Shown: positions 1-7,870 of the stretch, piece by piece
Layout of the letters: every line of letters starts with the position of its first letter
Position numbering within the stretch: the stretch's first letter is position 1
Position numbers and translations under genes: made by a program
Notes under the pieces: model-generated
Databases searched by the model: none
Seen by the model: the letters and a program-made list of their open reading frames with translations, nothing else
What the model was told of the DNA's origin: nothing
DNA from: Actinomycetes bacterium
GTDB taxonomy: Bacteria; Actinomycetota; Acidimicrobiia; Acidimicrobiales; SZUA-35
Reading direction: 5' to 3'
Assembly: GCA_024227975.1 (NCBI GenBank)
Contig: JAAETV010000632.1
Span: 1-14,460 of the forward strand
Length of the DNA stretch: 14,460 nt

Positions 1-2040
1 ACCCTGGCCGACGGGTCGACGGTCGAGGTCATCAGCGTCCTCTCGATGTACAAGCGCCACCTCGAAGACTACGACATCGACTCAGTGGTCGAGATCACGG
101 GCTCCCCCCGCGACCTCATCGAGCAACTTCTCGACGACCTGGCCACCATAAGCCCAGTGGCCTTCCATATCGGCGAGGGGATCAACCACTATTTCCACGC
201 AACCCTCCACAACCGGGCTACCTACTTCCTGGCCATGCTGGTGGGCTCGATCGGTGTCTCGGGCGGCGGTGTCAGCACCTGGGCCGGCAACTACAAGGGT
301 GGTGTCTTCCACGGCGCCCAATGGTTCGGGCCCGGTATCGGCGGCTTCATCAACGAGGATCCGTTCAATCCGCTGACCGACCCGTCGGCTTCCTACACCG
401 GGGAGACCGGTCGGCACATGATCCACGGCGAGGAGGTGAGCTATTGGGGCAACGGCGACCACCCCCTCATCATCGACACGCCCGACGAGGGTCGCAAGGT
501 GTTCACTGGCAAGACGCACATGCCCTCGCCGACGAAGCTGATCTGGTACAACAACGCCAACCTGCTCAACCAGGCCAAGTGGCACTACGAGCTGGTCAAG
601 AACGTCAATCCCAAGGTCGACATGATCGTCGATCAGCAGATGGAGTGGACCGGCTCGGCCGAGTTTGCCGACATTGTCCTTCCGGCCAACAGCTGGATGG
701 AAGCCCAGACCTGGGAACTGGCCGCCTCCTGCTCAAACCCCTTCGTCCAGGTGTGGAAGGGCGGGATCGAACCCCTCGCCGACACCCGCGACGACATCGC
801 CATCTTCGCCGGTGTGGCTGATGCCCTGACCGATCTCACCGGCGATGAACGATTCTCCCAAGCCTTCATGTTCTCCGATCGTCCCGAGGTGTACCTCGAC
901 CGGGTGCTGGGCGGGTCATGGACGACCGAGGGCTACAACGTCGAAGACCTCGCCTCTGGCCGCTATGGGGTTCCCGGCGGGGCGCTCATGCAGTACCGCA
1001 GCTACCCCCGGATCCCGTTCAAGGAGCAGGTCGAAGACAGCCTTCCCTTCTACACCGACACCGGGCGCATGCACGCCTATGTCGACCTGCCAGAAGCAAT
1101 CGAATACGGTGAGAACCTGATCGTTCACCGGGAGGCCGTCGAAGCGACGCCCTACCTCCCCAATGTGATTGTCTCCACCAGCCCCTACTTGCGCCCCAAC
1201 GACTATGGGATCCCGCTTGATGAGATGGACGGCGATACCCGCGGCGTTCGCAACATCATGATGCCGTGGTCCGAGGTCAAGACGACCGAGAATCCGCTAT
1301 TCGGCCAGGGCTATCGCTTCTTGTGCCTGACGCCCAAGTCACGCCACACCGTTCACTCGTCGTGGGCGGTCACCGATTGGCAGTGGCTATGGTCATCGAG
1401 CTTCAGCGACCCGTACCGGGTCGAGACGCGCCAACCCGGCGTCGGCGAGCCCCAGATGCACCTGAACCCCGACGATGCCGCGGAGCTGGGAATCGCCAAT
1501 GGCGACTATGTCTGGGTTGACTCGAACCCCGTCGATCGGCCCTATCGCAACGCCGACGTCGACGACTCCTTCCTCGATGTGGCCCGGCTCCTCATCCGTG
1601 CCACCTACAACGCGGCCTACCCCCGGGGGGTGACCATGTTGAAGCATGCCTACTATATGGCCACACCGAGGACGGTCCGGGCTACCAAAGAGAGAGCGGA
1701 CGGCCGGGCCCTGGCCGAGACGACGGGCTACCAGTCGAGTTTCCGCTCCGGCAGCCAGCAGAGCATCACCCGGGGCTGGTCTCCCCCCATGCACCAGACT
1801 GACACCTTGTTCCACAAGAAGGCCGGCGGCATGGCATTCACCTACGGGTTCGACGTCGACAACCACGCCATCAACACGGTCCCCAAAGAAACGCTGGTTC
1901 GGGTCACCAAGGCCGAGGATGGTGGATTGGGCGGGGTAGGAACATGGTCGAGAGGCCGCCCAGGCTCGATGCCGGCCGAAGAGGACCGGCGCATGAGTGC
2001 GTATATCGCGGGCGAGCTAACGATCGTTGAGGGGACCTGA
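1..2040 (+). CDS. Type II DMSO reductase-family molybdopterin catalytic (alpha) subunit, NxrA/NarG-like, 5' partial
   Basis: This is the C-terminal 679 residues of a molybdopterin oxidoreductase large subunit. The frame is open from base 1, so the start, the N-terminal Fe-S (FS0) motif, any Tat signal and the Mo ligand lie upstream. Visible core elements are GEGINHYFH (residues 58-66), WYNNANLLNQAKW (about 182-194) and EFADIVLPANSW (221-232), the family's pterin-binding signature. A C-terminal molybdopterin-dinucleotide-binding domain runs from about residue 440 to the end. It is the first gene of a run whose next start lies one base after this stop. The order alpha, beta, TorD chaperone, heme gamma is that of selenate reductase, chlorate reductase and dimethylsulfide dehydrogenase operons. 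The beta subunit looks NxrB-like, so nitrite oxidation or nitrate reduction is my preferred role. Substrate and direction are inference. Another oxyanion or a hydrocarbon hydroxylase is possible. Confidence 0.9.
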   Translation, partial: TLADGSTVEVISVLSMYKRHLEDYDIDSVVEITGSPRDLIEQLLDDLATISPVAFHIGEGINHYFHATLHNRATYFLAMLVGSIGVSGGGVSTWAGNYKGGVFHGAQWFGPGIGGFINEDPFNPLTDPSASYTGETGRHMIHGEEVSYWGNGDHPLIIDTPDEGRKVFTGKTHMPSPTKLIWYNNANLLNQAKWHYELVKNVNPKVDMIVDQQMEWTGSAEFADIVLPANSWMEAQTWELAASCSNPFVQVWKGGIEPLADTRDDIAIFAGVADALTDLTGDERFSQAFMFSDRPEVYLDRVLGGSWTTEGYNVEDLASGRYGVPGGALMQYRSYPRIPFKEQVEDSLPFYTDTGRMHAYVDLPEAIEYGENLIVHREAVEATPYLPNVIVSTSPYLRPNDYGIPLDEMDGDTRGVRNIMMPWSEVKTTENPLFGQGYRFLCLTPKSRHTVHSSWAVTDWQWLWSSSFSDPYRVETRQPGVGEPQMHLNPDDAAELGIANGDYVWVDSNPVDRPYRNADVDDSFLDVARLLIRATYNAAYPRGVTMLKHAYYMATPRTVRATKERADGRALAETTGYQSSFRSGSQQSITRGWSPPMHQTDTLFHKKAGGMAFTYGFDVDNHAINTVPKETLVRVTKAEDGGLGGVGTWSRGRPGSMPAEEDRRMSAYIAGELTIVEGT

Positions 2041-2041
2041 C

Positions 2042-2350
2042 GTGGCCGAGCAATCGGTGTCGTTGTCCCCTCGCCGCCCGACGGCCGACGACAAGACGCT
2101 AGAAGCCGACGACCCCTACGAGCTGACGGGTATGCGCTACCCGGTCGCACCCGGTGATGACGCCGACCGGGAGACGGCACGCACCCTGATCGAAGAGTTC
2201 GCCCTGCAGGGCTGGAGCCGGACCTCGATCACCGAGCTGTTCGCCGACCCCCATGCTGGCCACGCCCACTCCATCTATTGCCGCCGAGGAGACGCACTGT
2301 TCGATCAGCTATTCGATCAGGTCTTCGGCCCGACCATGAGGACCGACTGA
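2042..2350 (+). CDS. Small protein of unknown function between alpha and beta subunits
   Basis: A 102-residue protein starting at GTG 2042, one base after the alpha stop. GAGGGG at 2029-2034 is a Shine-Dalgarno at good spacing and favours this start over TTG 2027. It ends one base before the beta ATG. The first ~30 residues are polar and low-complexity. The rest is a compact, probably helical segment: YELTGMRYPVAP (about 31-42), then LIEEFALQGWSRTSITELF, then GHAHSIYCRRGD and a DQLFDQVFG tail. There is no signal peptide, membrane segment or cofactor motif; it has one Cys and three His. I do not recognise a named family. Its position inside the operon implies a role in assembling, stabilising or exporting the alpha-beta pair. 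That is inference from context only. Confidence 0.8.
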   Translation: MAEQSVSLSPRRPTADDKTLEADDPYELTGMRYPVAPGDDADRETARTLIEEFALQGWSRTSITELFADPHAGHAHSIYCRRGDALFDQLFDQVFGPTMRTD

Positions 2351-2351
2351 C

Positions 2352-3584
2352 ATGGCAACTGTGCACAACTGGCAGATCGGCCGAGACATGGCCTACCCCC
2401 ATGAGGGCGGGCCCGGGGGTCTGCAGTTCGCCGCCGTGTTCAACATCAATCGCTGTATCGGGTGCCAGACGTGCACGATGGCGTGTAAGTCGACCTGGAC
2501 CCATTCGCCGGGCCAGGAACTGATGTGGTGGAACAATGTCGAGACCAAGCCATACGGCGGGTTTCCGGCCAACTGGGATCTGAACACCCTGGAACTGCTC
2601 GAGGATGCCAACCCCGGAGGCCAGAAATGGGCCGGGGCCGACAATGACGATCCCAGTGCACCCTACGGGTCCTTCGACGGGGTCACGATCTTCGAGGCCG
2701 ACGCCGCGCGCGAATCACGGCCGGTCGGGTACCTGCCAACCGAAGCGGAGTGGAAGGCCCCGAATGCGTTCGAGGACCACCCGACCCCCAATTCTGGCCG
2801 TGGTGCCCAACTACCCGAGCACGAGGGTTGGTTCTTCTACCTGCAGCGGATCTGCAACCACTGCACCTACCCCGGCTGCCTCGGTGCATGCCCTCGGAAC
2901 GCCATCTACAAGCGGCCCGAGGACGGCATCGTACTGGTCGACCAGGCGCGGTGCCGGGGGTACCGGGCCTGCGTCGAAGCTTGTCCCTACAAGAAGACGA
3001 TGTATCGCCCGACAACAGGTACGACCGAGAAGTGCGTCGCCTGCTATCCGAGGGTCGAGGGAACCGACCCCCTGACGGACAACACCCCGACTGAGACCCG
3101 CTGTATGACGGCCTGCGTCGGCAAGATCCGGATGCAGGGACTGGTCGAGGTGGACCATGACGGCGTATGGGTCGAGAACCCAGACAGCCCTCTCTACTAC
3201 CTGGTCCACGAAGCGAAGGTCGCCCTTCCCCTCTATGCCCAGTTCGGCACCCAACCGAACGTGTACTACATACCTCCCCGCTGGGTGCCCCGGCCCTACC
3301 TCCGACAGATGTTCGGACCCGGCGTCGAAGGGGCGATCGAGCGGTACTCGAACCCATCTCGCGAGCTCCTCGCCGTCCTCCAGCTGTTCCGAGTCACCCA
3401 ACAGATCATCTTCTCGTTCGAGATCGAGCGAGGTGAGCCCTTCACCGAGATCACCGTGGACGGCCGGCGGGTCACTCTCTACGACGACACGGCGATCGGC
3501 TTCGACCGCGACGGGTCCGAGATCGTGAGGGTCAATGTCGACGAGCCGGTGTTTGAGCGGCCAGACAAGCTGAACTCGATCTGA
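2352..3584 (+). CDS. Type II DMSO reductase-family iron-sulfur (beta) subunit, NxrB-like
   Basis: A 410-residue electron-transfer subunit that wires the Mo site to the heme subunit. The start is ATG 2352 with GAGGA at 2338-2342. There are four cysteine clusters. C35/C38/C41/C45 form CIGCQTCTMAC. C168/C171/C176/C180 form CNHCTYPGCLGAC. C201-x5-C207-x3-C211 is CRGYRACVEAC, with Tyr204 where a bacterial ferredoxin repeat would have Cys. C228/C231/C251/C255 complete the set. By family precedent (NarH has Trp at the Tyr204 position) this gives three [4Fe-4S] and one [3Fe-4S] cluster. Phrases such as MWWNNVETKPYGG, LPEHEGWFFYLQRICNHC and MFGPGV match Nitrospira-type NxrB as I remember it, also in length. 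No export signal is visible; such subunits are normally carried out with the Tat-exported alpha subunit. NarH, SerB, ClrB and EbdB are paralogous alternatives. Confidence 0.93.
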   Translation: MATVHNWQIGRDMAYPHEGGPGGLQFAAVFNINRCIGCQTCTMACKSTWTHSPGQELMWWNNVETKPYGGFPANWDLNTLELLEDANPGGQKWAGADNDDPSAPYGSFDGVTIFEADAARESRPVGYLPTEAEWKAPNAFEDHPTPNSGRGAQLPEHEGWFFYLQRICNHCTYPGCLGACPRNAIYKRPEDGIVLVDQARCRGYRACVEACPYKKTMYRPTTGTTEKCVACYPRVEGTDPLTDNTPTETRCMTACVGKIRMQGLVEVDHDGVWVENPDSPLYYLVHEAKVALPLYAQFGTQPNVYYIPPRWVPRPYLRQMFGPGVEGAIERYSNPSRELLAVLQLFRVTQQIIFSFEIERGEPFTEITVDGRRVTLYDDTAIGFDRDGSEIVRVNVDEPVFERPDKLNSI

Positions 3585-3593
3585 GGAGCAACC

Positions 3594-4418
3594 GTGGACC
3601 AAGAGCACACAGGCCGAACCAGTCCCGCTGACGGGGAACAGCATCCATCGATCGATGAGAAGCGGCAATCGTCCGCTGGTGACAACGCCGAGTGGATGGC
3701 TGCGGTGGGTCGAGCCGCGATCTACGGCTTCTTGTCCCGCTCGCTTCTGTTTCCGACATCTGAGAGCCGGGACTCTCTCCACCACGAGCTCGTGCCCCTT
3801 CTAGGGTCGATGTCGTCGAGTTCCGGCGAGCTCGACGAGCTAATCGCAGCCGCGGTTCGTGCCAATGACATAGACCTGGAGGAACTCCGCTTCGCTCACG
3901 GTCGTGTCTTCACCCACATCGAGAACAAGGATTGCCCTGCTCACGAGAGCGCCTACAGCCCCGGCGACGTCTTCCGCAGAGCTGATCTGATGGCCGACGT
4001 TGCCGCCTTCTACCGAGCTCACGGCCTCCATCTCGGTGGTACCCAGCGAGAGCGAGTCGATCACATCACAACCGAGCTGGAGTTCATGTCATTTCTCGCC
4101 CGCAAGGAAGCGTACGCCATAGAGAACCTCGGCCCGGAACAAGTCGAGGAGTGCCAACGGAGCCAAACCCACTTCCTGCGCGACCACCTCGGGTGTTGGG
4201 CTGGTGGGTTCAGCGACCGGTTACAGATCGTCGCCGACCACCCCTACTTCGTAGCGACCGGCTCGTTGTTATCGGCCTGGATCGAGACCGATCTGACATG
4301 GCTCGATGTCGAACCCGTCGCCCGCCAGAGCGAACCCCAGCCGCTCCCTCCGCCCGATGACAGTTCATGTGGAGCCGACACCGACGATATGGGCTCCCCA
4401 GTCGAGATAGGAAGATGA
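3594..4418 (+). CDS. TorD/NarJ-family assembly chaperone for the molybdoenzyme
   Basis: A 274-residue cytoplasmic chaperone expected to bind the alpha subunit until cofactor insertion is complete. The start is GTG 3594, preceded by GAGGAG at 3583-3588. After a polar N-terminal tail (residues 1-35) comes an all-helical TorD-like domain. It has ENKDCPAHESAY at 110-121, where the family has E-x-P-SPYES-type residues, and the hallmark DHITTELEFMSFLARKEAYA at 156-175, followed by FLRDHLGCW. The C-terminal ~45 residues are a Pro/Asp/Ser-rich tail with one Cys and are probably disordered. The gene begins nine bases after the beta stop and overlaps the next gene, so it belongs to the operon. The D position in A-B-D-C matches SerD, ClrD and DdhD. 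Confidence 0.88.
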   Translation: MDQEHTGRTSPADGEQHPSIDEKRQSSAGDNAEWMAAVGRAAIYGFLSRSLLFPTSESRDSLHHELVPLLGSMSSSSGELDELIAAAVRANDIDLEELRFAHGRVFTHIENKDCPAHESAYSPGDVFRRADLMADVAAFYRAHGLHLGGTQRERVDHITTELEFMSFLARKEAYAIENLGPEQVEECQRSQTHFLRDHLGCWAGGFSDRLQIVADHPYFVATGSLLSAWIETDLTWLDVEPVARQSEPQPLPPPDDSSCGADTDDMGSPVEIGR

Positions 4419-5404
4419 GAGCGATGACAGATGCGCGACGTCGAACACGCCGACAACGACTACTCTTCGCACTGTCAGTCGTGGCAATCGCCCTGACACT
4501 GCAACTGGTCGGAGCTCAGCCCGCGGTCTCACAATCGGGGGAGTTGATGGCCTACAGCGTCTCCCGCGACCCAGGCCTCGACCCTGGAGCCAGCACCTGG
4601 CGCACAGCACCGACCGTGGAAGTCGCGCTCTCGGCCCAACAGAGCACCTGGCCCTTCGGCGGAGGTTCGATTCGGGGCCTGGAGGCCCAGGCCGTACACA
4701 CCGACGACATGCTCTACATCAGGATGTCGTGGGCCGACGACACGTCCAATAGTGATGCGCTCGCCGTCGATCAGTTCGTCGACGCCGCCGCCATCGAGTT
4801 CCCGGCCCAAGCTGCATCGTCGGTACCGGCACTGTGTATGGGGCAAAGCGACTCAGGGGTCAACATCTGGCACTGGCAAGCCGGAGCCGATGGGGGACGC
4901 CCTGAATCGATCGAGGAGCTGAGCTCCAATGGCTATGTCGACCGCTACCCGTCGACCGACGATCTCTACTTCCCGGCCCGCGAGGCCGGAAACCCAGTGG
5001 CCACCCGGCCTCCGATTCAGAATCTCGTCGCCCTCGGATTCGGAACCTTGGAACCGGCCGACGACCAACTTGTTCAGGGCGGCGCCGAGTGGGCCTCCGG
5101 CCGCTGGTCGGTCGTGTTCGCTAGGGAGCTGTCACACGAGTCGGCCGAGCAGGTCGATCTGGGAGGCGAGGTCACGACCGATGTCGTGTTCGCCGTCTGG
5201 GACGGTGAAGCAGATGAGCGCAACGGCATGAAGTCCGTCTCGCCATTCGTCGTCCTCTATGTCTCACCCGATGGGACTCCTCGGAACGTCGGTGCCCAGC
5301 TGGCGATCCTCATAGGAGGAGCAGTCGGCCTCGGTGGCTTCGTGCTCCGAGAAGTGACGACCCATCGAGCACGCCAAGCCAGTTCGGTCCCAAGTTCGTC
5401 GTGA
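4415..5404 (+). CDS. Ethylbenzene dehydrogenase-type heme b (gamma) subunit with C-terminal membrane anchor
   Basis: A 329-residue heme b subunit that passes electrons between the beta subunit and an external partner. ATG 4415 overlaps the chaperone stop as ATGA. ATG 4424 is also possible, with AGGAAG at 4409-4414 better spaced for it. An Arg-rich n-region and hydrophobic segment (about residues 15-34) form a signal peptide, so the domain is extracytoplasmic. The domain carries the family's two heme-ligand contexts: LCMGQ with Met142, and NGMKS with Lys273, corresponding to Met and Lys in the ethylbenzene dehydrogenase gamma subunit. Assignment of these two residues as ligands is by analogy. 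Unlike soluble EbdC, it ends with one membrane-spanning stretch (AILIGGAVGLGGFVL) and a basic tail, so it is probably tethered with a short cytoplasmic end. Confidence 0.85.
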   Translation: MRAMTDARRRTRRQRLLFALSVVAIALTLQLVGAQPAVSQSGELMAYSVSRDPGLDPGASTWRTAPTVEVALSAQQSTWPFGGGSIRGLEAQAVHTDDMLYIRMSWADDTSNSDALAVDQFVDAAAIEFPAQAASSVPALCMGQSDSGVNIWHWQAGADGGRPESIEELSSNGYVDRYPSTDDLYFPAREAGNPVATRPPIQNLVALGFGTLEPADDQLVQGGAEWASGRWSVVFARELSHESAEQVDLGGEVTTDVVFAVWDGEADERNGMKSVSPFVVLYVSPDGTPRNVGAQLAILIGGAVGLGGFVLREVTTHRARQASSVPSSS

Positions 5405-6396
5405 ACTGGCCGTCCGCTTCCACTGAAGCCGGCGACGACTCACAACCGATCTCCCTCCGTTGGCTGGCGTCACTGCTAGTGGCGGCCTCCGTGACCGAGT
5501 TGGCGATCCTGCGAATCGGGACCCGAACCGCCATCCATGTACCCGGTATCGAGCAAGTCGCCGGCCCCTACCGGGTTCTGAGTGCTACCGGTCGGCTGGC
5601 CTTCTACATCGCCGTCGTCCTGTTGGGGGTGCTGCTCGGCTACGTTGCGCTCGGTCTCTATCGCCGCCGCCAATCTCACATTGCGGCCTGCGTGGTCAGC
5701 TTCGTGGTCATTGCCGCCATGGGTGGGTTGGGCCTTGTCACCAGCGATAGCACGGCGGTAGCGGTGACCATCATCGTCTTTGCCCTCACTCTCGCCGCTT
5801 CGCGCCGTCAAGTGCCCTTGATCGCACTGACCATGGGGCTCTTCGCTGGGGCCTACCTCGTTGGGGCGACACCAGTCATATTGCAGAGCGCCGGCCAGAT
5901 CGCCACTTCGGATGGTGTTCAGGAACTGCGCTGGTTGGCGGAACTTCTGGCCATGCTTGCTGGGGTGAGCTCTGGACCGCTGGTTCGGCGGGGGATCGGC
6001 CTCGGATGGATACCTTCCCGCCGACTGGCACTGGCGGGGGCTGGTGTCGGCCTGGTGGCTAGCAGCGCTCTGCTGGCCAGCCCATCCACCACCCACATCC
6101 TGATGTTGTGGAACTTCGGCCTGACGGGAACACTCCCCGCCGTCTTATACGGACTGGCGGTCGCCTCATTCTTCATCGCCATCGTCTCGAGCCTCCGCAA
6201 TGGAGAGCATGTGCTGGCGCTGGCAATGGTGCTCTTCGCTCTCGGCGGTGTCGGATTGACGAGCACTTACCAGAGCGGCCTGGTCATTGTCGCTCTCGGC
6301 CTGGTCAACCTCGACGCCATCCCACCCCCCATTCCTACACCTATTGACGCAGCCGACCCTGGCGAGGGTGCTCAGCCCAGCAGATCACGAGTGTGA
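5401..6396 (+). CDS. Polytopic membrane protein of unknown function, last gene of the molybdoenzyme operon
   Basis: A 331-residue integral membrane protein with roughly nine or ten hydrophobic segments. Examples are residues 20-38, 64-88, 94-113, 138-160, 177-197, 208-227 and 270-288. The GTG start overlaps the gamma-subunit stop as GTGA and has no clear Shine-Dalgarno, so translation probably depends on coupling. The C-terminal ~25 residues are Pro/Ser-rich and soluble. It has no recognisable family motif. Histidines lie at 46, 93, 232 and 270, the last three at predicted ends of membrane helices, but I cannot show that any pair binds heme. By position it could be a membrane anchor or electron-exchange partner of the complex, an assembly factor or a transporter. 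All of these are inference. Confidence 0.75.
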   Translation: MNWPSASTEAGDDSQPISLRWLASLLVAASVTELAILRIGTRTAIHVPGIEQVAGPYRVLSATGRLAFYIAVVLLGVLLGYVALGLYRRRQSHIAACVVSFVVIAAMGGLGLVTSDSTAVAVTIIVFALTLAASRRQVPLIALTMGLFAGAYLVGATPVILQSAGQIATSDGVQELRWLAELLAMLAGVSSGPLVRRGIGLGWIPSRRLALAGAGVGLVASSALLASPSTTHILMLWNFGLTGTLPAVLYGLAVASFFIAIVSSLRNGEHVLALAMVLFALGGVGLTSTYQSGLVIVALGLVNLDAIPPPIPTPIDAADPGEGAQPSRSRV

Positions 6397-6426
6397 GGCC
6401 CACCCCATCGTCTAGGTGAGTGGGAG

Positions 6427-6461
6427 CCGGTGTTGGATCAGCGTCGTAGCGCCGACACTGG
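6427..6461 (+). terminator. Hairpin downstream of the molybdoenzyme operon
   Basis: A 10-bp stem (6427-6436 with 6452-6461, two G-T wobbles) closes a 15-base loop about 30 bases after the last operon stop. There is no T-run, so it may be a weak or Rho-assisted terminator or an mRNA-stabilising hairpin. Confidence 0.35.
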
Positions 6462-6595
6462 CTTCGCATCGAGGGACCCCAACCCGCGCCCTGGCGTCCG
6501 AGCGGGACCTTCTCCTCTTGGTCTGGGAGCCGAGTGCCCATAGCGTTCCAAGTACAAGCTTGTCAGACATACGAGAAGGTTGGGGGCCTGGCTCA

Positions 6596-7813
6596 GTGTC
6601 GCAGATCCGAGCTCTTCCTCTCGTCTTGGTTGTGATAGCCATTGCCGCTTGCGGTCAGACCAGAGGCTTGCCTGTCGGTGCGGTTCAGGCGACCGAATCG
6701 TCCACGACATCTCCCCCGGTCGACTTGTCAACGACATCTCCCCAAAGCTCGCTGCCGCCGAGAGCCATGAGCACCGTCACGACAACTACCCAGCGGCCGG
6801 CCCGGACCGTCACCCTGGCCTTCACCGGTGATCTGCTACTTCACAACCGGGTGAACCAGGAGGCGGCATCGTACGGAGCGGACAATCCGGATCACCAGTA
6901 CGACTACCGTCCCCTACTCGAACCGATCCGGCCATGGATCGAGGAAGCCGACTGGGCCGTCTGCCACCTCGAAGTCAACCTGTCGGCCGACAACACCAGA
7001 CTGGAACCATTCCCTACCTTCCGCTCCCCTGGCCAGATCGCGCACGACACACAGGACGTCGGCTTTGACTCTTGCAGCGTTGCGTCCAACCACATACTGG
7101 ATCATGGCGTCGATGGGGTGGCCGAGACGTTGGAGGTCATGGACGCAGCCGGGTTGGGAAGTACCGGGGCAGCCCGAACTGCTGACGAAGCGGCCGAACA
7201 GATCTGGGTCGAGGTCGACTCGGTGCGCATCGCTCACCTCTCCTACGCCTATGGGTTCAACGGCTTCACCGTGCCAGCCGACGCCCCATGGCTGACCAAC
7301 ATCATCGATGAGGCTCAGATCCTGGCCGATGCAGCCCAAGCCCGGGCGGAGGGGGCGGACATCGTGTTGCTTTCGCTGCATTGGGGTGAGCAGTACATGA
7401 CCCAGCCCAATTGGCAGCAGAGCGACACCGGACCCCGGCTGTTGGCCTCCCCCGATATTGACCTGATCATCGGACACCACGCTCACGTGGTCCAACCGAT
7501 CGAGAATATCGACGGAGAGTGGCTCGTGTACGGGCTGGGGAATCTGCTGGCCAATGCCCCCCGTCGCTCCCGGAGAGACGAACTACTGGTGCAGGTGACC
7601 CTCACCGAACAACCCGACGGTGCGTTCTCATCTACCCTGCTCGCCGTTCCTCTCTTCGTTGACCGTCAGACGTTGATTGCTCATCCGTCCAACCCGGCGA
7701 CGCGCCAGCCGACCACCGATCCCGAGCTGGCGGGAGAACTCGACGCCAGCTGGGACCGGGTACAGACCATCCTCCAGACCGGGAGCGGTTGGGACCACCT
7801 CGAGCTCGGCTGA
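6596..7813 (+). CDS. CapA-family metallophosphatase-like lipoprotein
   Basis: A 405-residue secreted lipoprotein of the CapA/PgsA group, whose catalytic fold resembles calcineurin-like phosphoesterases. I chose GTG 6596 because it begins a clean lipoprotein signal (MSQIR, then a hydrophobic run) ending in lipobox IAAC with Cys19. The frame stays open to 6416, but that upstream part looks non-coding. Residues 20-70 are a Thr/Ser/Pro-rich linker. The domain opens with AFTGDLLLHN (Asp79, His83) and continues with CHLEVNLS, SVASNHILDHG, SLHWGEQY (His262) and the metal-binding GHHAHVVQP (His294, His295, His297), closing with YGLGNLL. Named relatives act in poly-gamma-glutamate capsule synthesis, but most actinobacterial members are uncharacterised and no other capsule genes are seen here. 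It follows the molybdoenzyme operon after ~200 bases and is probably a separate unit. Confidence 0.87.
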   Translation: MSQIRALPLVLVVIAIAACGQTRGLPVGAVQATESSTTSPPVDLSTTSPQSSLPPRAMSTVTTTTQRPARTVTLAFTGDLLLHNRVNQEAASYGADNPDHQYDYRPLLEPIRPWIEEADWAVCHLEVNLSADNTRLEPFPTFRSPGQIAHDTQDVGFDSCSVASNHILDHGVDGVAETLEVMDAAGLGSTGAARTADEAAEQIWVEVDSVRIAHLSYAYGFNGFTVPADAPWLTNIIDEAQILADAAQARAEGADIVLLSLHWGEQYMTQPNWQQSDTGPRLLASPDIDLIIGHHAHVVQPIENIDGEWLVYGLGNLLANAPRRSRRDELLVQVTLTEQPDGAFSSTLLAVPLFVDRQTLIAHPSNPATRQPTTDPELAGELDASWDRVQTILQTGSGWDHLELG

Positions 7814-7848
7814 CTCGCGAGGCCGTGGCGCCATCCAGTCAGGCGAAA

Positions 7849-7870
7849 GTCCTCGCTCTCAGCCGAGGAC
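7849..7870. terminator. Hairpin between convergent genes
   Basis: A perfect 7-bp inverted repeat, GTCCTCG (7849-7855) and CGAGGAC (7864-7870), with an 8-base loop, sits between the convergent CapA and L,D-transpeptidase genes and overlaps the latter's stop codon. No T-run follows on either strand. The position suits a bidirectional terminator. Confidence 0.35.

Noticed and set aside
2811..3785. Long open frame on the minus strand (324 codons) across the beta-subunit and chaperone genes
   Set aside because: It is fully antisense to two well-supported genes, has no recognisable domain, and is expected from GC-rich codon bias.
6416..6595. Upstream extension of the CapA reading frame to GTG 6416
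   Set aside because: The extra 60 codons lack protein-like character, contain the operon-end hairpin, and would bury the lipoprotein signal that begins at GTG 6596.
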